Part shown: positions 1-4,554 of the stretch, one piece after another
Numbering within the stretch: position 1 is the stretch's first letter
Layout of the letters: the number at the start of each line of letters is the position of its first letter
Assembly: GCA_024275775.1 (NCBI GenBank)
Contig: JAJRYM010000051.1
Span: 1 to 6,976 of the forward strand
Length of the DNA: 6,976 bases
From: Nitrospirota bacterium
Lineage (GTDB): Bacteria; Nitrospinota_A; UBA7883; JACRGQ01
Direction: 5' to 3'
The notes under the pieces: model-generated
What the model saw: the letters and a program-made list of their open reading frames with translations, nothing else
Database searches by the model: none
What the model was told of the DNA's origin: nothing
Made by a program: the position numbers and the translations under genes

Positions 1-528
1 ATGCGTGGTGATAATGAACGTCTTCAACTCTTCGCTCTTAATAACACGGCGCTGTATTTCGGAAAGCTCAACCTTGGAAAAATATTTCGACCCATCTATG
101 GACCTCATAAGCTCCGCGACAGCCTGGCTGGAAAAAGTGTATCCGGTTATGGTGATATTCTGGTCTTTTTCCTTTATCTTTTCCAGCCATATATCAACTG
201 GCAGAATTACATTCAGAAAATCCAGGAAAGGGCTCGGCCCTTCTCGGCGGTTTTCAAGTTGCTGGATGGCTTTAAGAATTTCCTTCCTTCTGGCCTCTTT
301 TTTCTGGAATTCCTCGTACTTGACCTTGACCGCCTGAAGCCTCTTAAGCTCCGTTTTTTCAACTTTCAGTTTTTGTCTTACATCCGCCCTCGTGCTCACG
401 GCGCTTTTGGCCCAAACAGCCGACCCCAGAACGGATATCATCAAAAGCGCTGACAGAAAAAAGAACTGCTTGCGTATTAAAAGATGCTCCGGCGAGACTT
501 TTTTGGCTACGAGGTTTATTTTAATCAT
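1..528 (-). CDS. pilN: PilN, type IV pilus inner-membrane assembly protein (3' end cut off by window edge)
   Basis: PilN is a bitopic inner-membrane protein of the type IV pilus alignment complex; its short cytoplasmic N-terminus docks on PilM and its periplasmic domain pairs with PilO. The reading frame opens with ATG at 528 and stays open for 176 codons to the window edge, so the C-terminus is missing. Visible: a cytoplasmic N-terminus MIKINLV, one hydrophobic segment at about residues 21-40 (FFFLSALLMISVLGSAVW), a charged, probably coiled-coil stretch at about 45-92, then the start of the periplasmic ferredoxin-like domain (FLDFLNVILP, VDIWLEKI, ITITGYTFSSQAVAELM), which reads like other PilN proteins. 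It starts 5 nt after the pilM stop, as expected in a pilMN operon; the only Shine-Dalgarno candidate is a poor AGGTG inside the pilM end. The usual INLLP box is reduced to INLV. Identity is confident from order and architecture; family usual length is about 180-200 aa, so only a little is missing. Confidence 0.88.
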   Translation of the reverse strand, partial: MIKINLVAKKVSPEHLLIRKQFFFLSALLMISVLGSAVWAKSAVSTRADVRQKLKVEKTELKRLQAVKVKYEEFQKKEARRKEILKAIQQLENRREGPSPFLDFLNVILPVDIWLEKIKEKDQNITITGYTFSSQAVAELMRSIDGSKYFSKVELSEIQRRVIKSEELKTFIITTH

Positions 529-533
529 GTTGC

Positions 534-1640
534 TCAAGACACCTGTTTATCATCTTTTTTCCTTATCGCCAGCCCAATGGTAATGGCCATGACGGCTTCC
601 ATCTTTTCAAGATATTCCGGGTCAAACTTCTTCGTATTTATTTTTATATTCCGAAAAGTCTTTAGAAACTCTGTTTCAGTTTCCACTTTATCCGCGATAA
701 ACCGGTCGATTCCCGACATCAGGCAGGTTCCGCCGCAAAGGTAAAGTTTGCTTACCTTGTGTTCGCTGGTTTTTTCATATAAATCAATTGTTTTTCGAAG
801 CTCCAGGCATATAAGCTCGATTCCGGCCTGTATCGGCTTTACAACATCCTCTTTCGTAAAATCGTCGAACATTATTCCGAGCTTCAGACTTTCGGCTTCG
901 GAGAAGCCTACGGAAAGTCTCGTCTGTATTTCTTCGGAAATCGTGTTGCCGCCCACGGGGATATCACGACTGAAAGCGGTTACACCGTTTTCAACTATGT
1001 TCATGTTCGTCAGAGTAGCGCCTATATTGACAAGGCCTACTGCGCCGGGCTGAAGCTCGTAATTCAGTTCAAATATGTTCTCCAGCGCGAAAACATCCAG
1101 ATCAAGCACTCTTAAACGAAGCCCGGCGGCTTCAGCCACATCCTGAAACACCTGAATGGTTTCCTTTCGCGCGGCGACTATCAGAACGTCCATTTGGGGT
1201 TCTTCTTCCTCCTCTTCGGGCTCTTCCGGAGCTTCCTGCTCTTCCGCCGCTTCCGCCGACACCTCCGGGCTTACGATTTCAAAATCAAGATTTACTTCTT
1301 CTATATCGAAAGGCAGGTACTGCTCGGCTTCCTCCTTTATCATTTCTTCAAGGTCTTTTTCCGCCATCCGCGGAACAGATATTTTTTTTATAATCACAGA
1401 CTGCCCTGAAATCCCCATAACGGCATTCTTGCTTTTCAACTGCTCCATCTTTAACAGATTTTTCAGGGTTTCCTCGATGGCCTCGGGATTTTCTATCTCT
1501 CCTTCAACCATTGAATCGGGGGGCAGGGAAATCATCCCCATATCAAGCAGTTCGTACCCCTTGGCGCTCTCGGCCAGCCTTACCAACTTAATGGAATACC
1601 CGCCAATATCTATTGCCACTAGAGGCCTATTTCCAAACAT
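534..1640 (-). CDS. pilM: PilM, actin-like type IV pilus assembly ATPase-fold protein
   Basis: PilM is a cytoplasmic FtsA/actin-fold protein that binds nucleotide and the N-terminal peptide of PilN, linking the pilus motor side to the PilN/PilO/PilP complex. The 368-aa product begins VAIDIGGYSIKLVRL (residues 8-22, phosphate-1 loop; most relatives have DIGSSSVK). It contains VPRMAEKDLEEMIKEEAEQYLPF (residues 89-111) typical of the SHS2-like 1C region, LIVAARKE (153-160), LDLDVFALEN (179-188), a phosphate-2 region VGLVNIGATLTNMNIV (201-216) with FSRDIPVGGN (223-232), and the adenosine-binding LYLCGGTCLMSGI (299-311). All landmarks are in order, so the gene looks intact. Odd: an acidic, low-complexity insert at residues 125-149 (13 Glu in 25, no basic residue), which makes it slightly longer than the usual 350 or so. 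The start at 1640 sits 24 nt after the upstream HTH gene in an A/T-rich gap with no clear Shine-Dalgarno; it is chosen because the phosphate-1 loop follows at the normal distance. Confidence 0.94.
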   Translation of the reverse strand: MFGNRPLVAIDIGGYSIKLVRLAESAKGYELLDMGMISLPPDSMVEGEIENPEAIEETLKNLLKMEQLKSKNAVMGISGQSVIIKKISVPRMAEKDLEEMIKEEAEQYLPFDIEEVNLDFEIVSPEVSAEAAEEQEAPEEPEEEEEEPQMDVLIVAARKETIQVFQDVAEAAGLRLRVLDLDVFALENIFELNYELQPGAVGLVNIGATLTNMNIVENGVTAFSRDIPVGGNTISEEIQTRLSVGFSEAESLKLGIMFDDFTKEDVVKPIQAGIELICLELRKTIDLYEKTSEHKVSKLYLCGGTCLMSGIDRFIADKVETETEFLKTFRNIKINTKKFDPEYLEKMEAVMAITIGLAIRKKDDKQVS

Positions 1641-1664
1641 TTTCAGATTAAAAAATAAAAAATG

Positions 1665-1883
1665 TTATACCTCGTCGCCGAAGACTTTTTGTCTCGCTTC
1701 GAGTTTTAAACCAAGAGCCAAGAGGATTTTCCTTTTTGTGTCGAGGCGGCATATATGGCCTTTCTCCACACGGTCGATCGTCTGCACTGACAACCCTGTT
1801 TTGCGGGCCAGCTCAGCCTTGCTCATCATTTTTGATTCCCTGATCTTTTTGACCTGATTTTTCACATCAACAGATTGAGCCAT
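1665..1883 (-). CDS. Small XRE/Cro-type helix-turn-helix regulator heading the pil unit
   Basis: A 72-aa protein that is almost only a DNA-binding HTH_3 domain. Helix 2 and helix 3 are seen as SKAELARKTG (residues 21-30) and SVQTIDRVEKG (32-42), followed by KRKILLALGL (51-60), the conserved closing helix of the fold. There is no partner or sensory domain, so it should act as a small dimeric repressor or activator. It is first in the leftward unit, 24 nt before pilM, and is preceded by an AT-rich control region with palindromes, so autoregulation and control of pilMN is the simplest inference; the target is not shown by the sequence. The start at 1883 has AAAAGGG six bases upstream as a passable ribosome site. 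Similar small HTH proteins are found before pilM in some deltaproteobacteria and relatives, as far as I recall. The HTH assignment is firm, the pilus role is inferred. Confidence 0.87.
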   Translation of the reverse strand: MAQSVDVKNQVKKIRESKMMSKAELARKTGLSVQTIDRVEKGHICRLDTKRKILLALGLKLEARQKVFGDEV

Positions 1884-1946
1884 AGGAAACCCTTTTCTTA
1901 ACTAAAAACATATCAACCTCGCTTCCAATCGGTAAGAACATCACGC

Positions 1947-2005
1947 TAAATTCTATTATTAAGTACAGCCTTTTGTCAATAAGTAGAGGTAAATTTCTAT
2001 TATTA
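1947..2005. repeat. Direct repeat TAAATT(T)CTATTATTA, two copies 43 bp apart
   Basis: TAAATTCTATTATTA occurs at 1947-1961 and TAAATTTCTATTATTA at 1990-2005, identical except for one extra T. Start-to-start distance is 43 bp, about four helical turns. The left copy contains the -10 box of the leftward promoter candidate (as TAGAAT on the minus strand). The right copy would supply TAGAAA with a poorer -35 (TTATTG), so the pair could be a duplicated promoter core or two binding sites on the same helix face. Chance similarity in AT-rich DNA is possible. Confidence 0.5.
1950..1979 (-). promoter_or_regulatory. Sigma70-type promoter candidate for HTH-pilM-pilN
   Basis: Read on the minus strand, TTGACA (1974-1979, 6/6 to the -35 consensus) is followed after 18 bp by TAGAAT (1950-1955, 5/6 to the -10 consensus). 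Transcription would begin near 1943 and leave a leader of about 60 nt before the HTH start at 1883. Position, orientation and box quality all fit the leftward operon. It is a prediction from consensus only. Confidence 0.62.
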
Positions 2006-2012
2006 GTAAGGT

Positions 2013-2034
2013 ATTTACAATAATTATTGTAAAT
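2013..2034. promoter_or_regulatory. Perfect 22-bp palindrome, probable operator
   Basis: The sequence is an exact inverted repeat without spacer, with half-site ATTTACAATAA followed by its reverse complement. It lies between the two divergent promoters and directly abuts a TTGACA hexamer at 2035-2040 on its right. A further GTAAAT half-site lies at 1989-1994. There is no T-run after it and it is far from a gene end, so it is more like a protein-binding site than a terminator. The small HTH protein encoded next to it is the obvious candidate ligand, but that is inference. Confidence 0.6.
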
Positions 2035-2063
2035 TTGACATAAATTCAATCCTGTTCCATATT
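2035..2063 (+). promoter_or_regulatory. Candidate upstream promoter for the pfk genes
   Basis: TTGACA (2035-2040, perfect -35) is followed after 17 bp by CATATT (2058-2063, 4/6 to TATAAT). A start near 2070 would give a leader of about 70 nt for the first pfk gene, which has no Shine-Dalgarno sequence. The -10 is weak, and a second, better-placed -10 lies next to the start codon, so this promoter is uncertain. A regulator on the adjoining palindrome would touch its -35 region. Confidence 0.38.
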
Positions 2064-2092
2064 CTTTTAGAATAAATTTCCCATAATTTGGC

Positions 2093-2106
2093 CAATAAAA
2101 TTATTG
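2093..2106. repeat. Inverted repeat CAATAA-AA-TTATTG
   Basis: CAATAA at 2093-2098 and TTATTG at 2101-2106 form an inverted repeat around two A residues. The same arms without spacer form the centre of the 22-bp palindrome (2018-2029), 75 bp to the left. The recurrence suggests a second, weaker site for the same factor close to the first pfk start, though short AT-rich repeats can arise by chance. Confidence 0.4.
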
Positions 2107-2121
2107 CCTTCAACTCATGTT

Positions 2122-2130
2122 TGATACACT
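2122..2130 (+). promoter_or_regulatory. Extended -10 (TGATACACT) just before the first pfk start
   Basis: TG-A-TACACT resembles an extended -10 promoter element and ends nine bases before the ATG at 2140. RNA polymerase usually starts about 7 bases after the -10, so the transcript would begin at or within about three bases of the start codon. No purine-rich ribosome site occurs in the bases before the ATG, which agrees with a leaderless message. No good -35 is seen at normal spacing. A nearly identical motif stands before the second pfk gene. Confidence 0.45.
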
Positions 2131-2139
2131 TTAACCGTT

Positions 2140-3216
2140 ATGAAAATCGGAATACTTACCGGCGGTGGAGATTGTCCGGGGCTGAACGCGGTTATTAGGG
2201 GTGTTTTACGGTGCGCTGTCGGCAAATACCGGTGGGAGCTAACAGGGTTTCTCCATGGATACAAGGGGCTGATAGAGAATGAAACAGTTCCTCTTAACCT
2301 TAAAATGGATGCCGGCCTGCTTCAGCGGGGCGGCACGATTATCGGAACATCGAACCGCGACAATCCTTACGCATACAGCGAAACAATCGGCGGAAAAAAA
2401 GTGGTGCATGACGTCAGCGACCGGGTGGTGGATACATACAATAAAAACGGTCTTGACGCGCTCATCGTTGTTGGAGGGGACGGCACTCTGAGCACTGCCC
2501 TGAAGCTCAGCCAAAAGGGGTTGAATATCGTAGGAGTTCCCAAAACGATAGACAACGACCTTTCAGCCACCGACTACACATTTGGATTCGATACGGCCGT
2601 AAACATCGTTACGGAGGCAATCGACCGGCTGAAGACGACGGCCGAATCGCACGACAGGGTTATGGTTGTTGAGGTAATGGGCAGGGATACCGGCTGGATA
2701 GCCCTTTATTCCGGGCTTGCCGGCGGCGCTCATATAGTTCTCATACCGGAGATTCCGTATGATATGGATTGCGTTTGCCGCAAAATATACGAAAGAAAAG
2801 GCCGTGGAAAGAATTTCTCGATAGTGCTCGTAGCCGAAGGCGCAAAAAGCGTCAAAGGTGAAGTAACCATCAAGCGGACTGTTGACGATCCCACAACGGG
2901 GGTGCGGTACGGCGGCATCGGAAACATTCTGGGTGATGAGATTGAAGAAATCACAAAAATCGAAACGCGCGTAACAGCTCTCGGCCATATCCAGCGCGGC
3001 GGCACGCCTTCCGCCTTCGACAGGATTTTATGCACGAGGTTGGGCGTCGAAGCCGTTAACATGATCGCCGAAGGAAATTTCGGGAAAATGGCCTGTCTTG
3101 ACACCCCGGATATCACAACGGTACCGCTGGAAGAAGCCGCGCGAAACAGAAAAGTCGACCCTCAGGATTCGGTAATAAAAGCGGCAAAAGATATAGGAAT
3201 ATCATTCGGAGACTAG
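2140..3216 (+). CDS. pfkA: 6-phosphofructokinase, PfkA superfamily, predicted ATP-dependent
   Basis: Phosphorylates fructose 6-phosphate to fructose 1,6-bisphosphate in glycolysis, in the cytoplasm. The 358-aa product has all family landmarks: the donor loop GILTGGGDCPGLNAVIR (residues 4-20), VGGDGTLSTA (111-120), PKTIDNDL (134-141) with D138 as the catalytic base, VEVMGRDTGWIA (177-188) for fructose-6-phosphate binding, IPEIPYD (202-208), and GHIQRGGTPSAFDR (282-295). G115 in GGDGT corresponds to E. coli Gly104, the residue associated with ATP use. K135 in PKTIDND replaces the glycine of classical ATP enzymes (E. coli Gly124), as seen in the group III or mixed-substrate subfamily. So ATP is the predicted donor but PPi cannot be excluded without assay. 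Length matches the 340-360 aa of that group, and the allosteric tail of the E. coli type need not be conserved. The ATG at 2140 is chosen because the donor loop begins within a few residues. A distinct PFK follows after 84 bp. Confidence 0.95.
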   Translation: MKIGILTGGGDCPGLNAVIRGVLRCAVGKYRWELTGFLHGYKGLIENETVPLNLKMDAGLLQRGGTIIGTSNRDNPYAYSETIGGKKVVHDVSDRVVDTYNKNGLDALIVVGGDGTLSTALKLSQKGLNIVGVPKTIDNDLSATDYTFGFDTAVNIVTEAIDRLKTTAESHDRVMVVEVMGRDTGWIALYSGLAGGAHIVLIPEIPYDMDCVCRKIYERKGRGKNFSIVLVAEGAKSVKGEVTIKRTVDDPTTGVRYGGIGNILGDEIEEITKIETRVTALGHIQRGGTPSAFDRILCTRLGVEAVNMIAEGNFGKMACLDTPDITTVPLEEAARNRKVDPQDSVIKAAKDIGISFGD

Positions 3217-3300
3217 CTTTCCCGCCAACCTCTTCATCCTCGCAATTCAGAGCTTTCAAATGTTAATAGGCAATCTAAAAAATACTGATATACTCGGCCG
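3217..3300. other. Intergenic spacer between the two PFK genes
   Basis: Eighty-four bases without a gene. I see no GC-rich hairpin followed by a T-run, so read-through from the first pfk gene into the second is possible. The right end carries an extended -10 motif, so the second gene may also have its own promoter. Confidence 0.6.
3286..3294 (+). promoter_or_regulatory. Extended -10 (TGATATACT) abutting the second pfk start
   Basis: TG-A-TATACT (TATACT matches TATAAT at 5 of 6) ends six bases before the ATG at 3301, so the expected transcription start falls on or next to the A of the start codon. The intervening bases CGGCCG contain no Shine-Dalgarno sequence. The -35 region is poor (an AT-rich TTAATA-like stretch near 3263-3268), as is common when an extended -10 is present. 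It differs by one base in nine from the motif before the first pfk gene. Confidence 0.55.
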
Positions 3301-4554
3301 ATGGAAAAAATAAAGCGTTGCGGCATTCTTATGGGCGGCGGGCCTGCGCCGGGGATAAACAGCGCCATCAGAGCGGCAACCATAAAGCTCCGGAACGAGG
3401 GAGTTGACGTTTTAGGTATCTATGACGGCTTTCAGCATTTAATGCAAAGAGACACCGACCACGTAAAAGAACTGCACATAGAAGACGTAAGCCAGATACA
3501 TTTCAAGGGAGGATCGGTGCTTAGAACCTCCAGAGCTAACCCCGTGAAGATGGACAGCGGACTTGAGAATGTTCTTTATTCGCTTGAGAAGCTGAACATC
3601 GATGCCCTTATTACCATCGGCGGGGACGATACGTTTTTTTCGGCCATCCAGCTTGAAAAGCTCGCCGGAGGCAAAATACAGTTCGTACACATTCCAAAAA
3701 CCATAGATAACGACCTGAACCTGCCTCACGGCATTCGGACATTCGGGTTCGCTTCGGCGCGGCATTTCGGATGCGTTATAACCAAAAGCCTCCTTACCGA
3801 TGCCGCCTGCACAAGCAGATGGTATCTGGTGACCGCCATGGGAAGAAAAGCGGGTCATCTTGCATTCGGCATAGCTAAATCCTCCGGCGCCACCCTGTGC
3901 GTTATTCCGGAAGAGTTCCGCGATAAGCATATAAACCTTCACGAAGTGGTGGATATCCTCATGGGAGCCGTTATCAAAAGGCGGGCGGCCAATCGCGCTT
4001 ACGGCGTCGCCATCCTCGCGGAAGGGCTGGCGGAAAGGCTGTCGGTGCATGAGCTGGAAAAAATGGGCAACGTCGAGTTCGATCAGCACGGGCACATTCG
4101 CCTTGCCGAAATAGATCTCGGAGGGGTGCTGAAGGACCAGATGAAAAATGGGTTGAAGGAGGAGTTCGGCCTCGACATAACGGTTGTACACAAAAACATC
4201 GGTTATGAGCTTCGTTCGCTGGAGCCGATCCCATTCGATATCGAATATACGAAAGACCTCGGCTTTTCCGCCGCCAAATATCTCATGGAAGGCAACTCGG
4301 GCGATATGGCGTCGATTCAGGATGGAAGACTTGTGCCTCTATCCTTTGACGACATGATCGATGCGGACACCGGCCGTCCCAAAATTCGCATGGTGGATAT
4401 CAACACACTGTCTTACGAAGTAGGCTACGAATACATGATCCGCCTTAAAAAAGACGATTTTTTAAATCCTGAATCTCTTACCAGGTTGGCGAAGGCCGTC
4501 AACACCTCGCCCGTCGAGTTTAAAAAGAGATTCGGCTATCTGGTAGGGCTCTGA
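3301..4554 (+). CDS. Phosphofructokinase, predicted pyrophosphate-dependent
   Basis: A 417-aa PfkA-superfamily protein, clearly different from its neighbour, predicted to interconvert fructose 6-phosphate and fructose 1,6-bisphosphate with pyrophosphate. Landmarks: donor loop CGILMGGGPAPGINSAIR (residues 7-24), TIGGDDTFFSA (105-115), IPKTIDNDLNLP (131-142) with D136 as catalytic base, TAMGRKAGHLA (178-188), IPEE (202-205), and GYELRSLEPIPFDIEYTKDLG (301-321) in place of the usual GHIQRGG region. D110 in GGDDT occupies the position of E. coli Gly104 and K133 that of Gly124; Asp plus Lys at these sites is the established signature of PPi-dependent enzymes. The GGD of the donor loop is changed to GGP. 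About 60 residues after residue 355 (ending in EFKKRFGYLVGL) extend beyond the usual bacterial ATP-PFK core. The ATG at 3301 has no ribosome site but sits at a -10 element. The 3' end overlaps convergent recJ. Family is certain; PPi use is inferred from residues only. Confidence 0.9.
   Translation: MEKIKRCGILMGGGPAPGINSAIRAATIKLRNEGVDVLGIYDGFQHLMQRDTDHVKELHIEDVSQIHFKGGSVLRTSRANPVKMDSGLENVLYSLEKLNIDALITIGGDDTFFSAIQLEKLAGGKIQFVHIPKTIDNDLNLPHGIRTFGFASARHFGCVITKSLLTDAACTSRWYLVTAMGRKAGHLAFGIAKSSGATLCVIPEEFRDKHINLHEVVDILMGAVIKRRAANRAYGVAILAEGLAERLSVHELEKMGNVEFDQHGHIRLAEIDLGGVLKDQMKNGLKEEFGLDITVVHKNIGYELRSLEPIPFDIEYTKDLGFSAAKYLMEGNSGDMASIQDGRLVPLSFDDMIDADTGRPKIRMVDINTLSYEVGYEYMIRLKKDDFLNPESLTRLAKAVNTSPVEFKKRFGYLVGL

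Larger units (their letters stand above)
1884..2139. other. AT-rich divergent intergenic control region
   Basis: This 256-bp gap separates the leftward HTH-pilM-pilN unit from the rightward pfk genes. GC falls to about 20% at 1981-2040 and 25% at 2041-2100 (counted), well below the flanking genes. It holds a leftward promoter candidate, one or two rightward promoter candidates, a perfect 22-bp palindrome, an additional inverted repeat, and a direct repeat, each listed separately. I see no convincing gene, RNA gene or intrinsic terminator in it. Confidence 0.85.

Noticed and set aside
1..453. Plus-strand frame (150 aa) at the left edge
   Set aside because: The opposite strand encodes a convincing PilN with a membrane segment and family-like order, directly after pilM; the plus-strand product has no recognisable feature.
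1156..1857. Long plus-strand frame (233 aa) opposite pilM and the HTH gene
   Set aside because: Serine-rich product that mirrors the codon pattern of pilM (poly-Ser opposite the poly-Glu insert); no recognisable motif and runs across two real genes.
2013..2034. Palindrome as an intrinsic terminator
   Set aside because: The stem is almost entirely A/T, no T-run follows on either strand, and it lies in the middle of a divergent region rather than after a gene.
1867..2049. Possible 60-aa minus-strand protein across the divergent control region
   Set aside because: It covers the promoter candidates and the palindrome, overlaps the HTH start by 17 bases, has a composition that simply reflects AT-rich DNA, and resembles no family I know.
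3439..4191. Long minus-strand frame (250 aa) opposite the second PFK gene
   Set aside because: It lies fully inside a gene with all PFK motifs and has no recognisable domain or ribosome site.
2140..4554. Recent tandem duplication of a pfk gene
   Set aside because: The two proteins differ in length, donor loop, donor-selecting residue and the motif near the C-terminus, and share only catalytic signatures, so they belong to different subfamilies.
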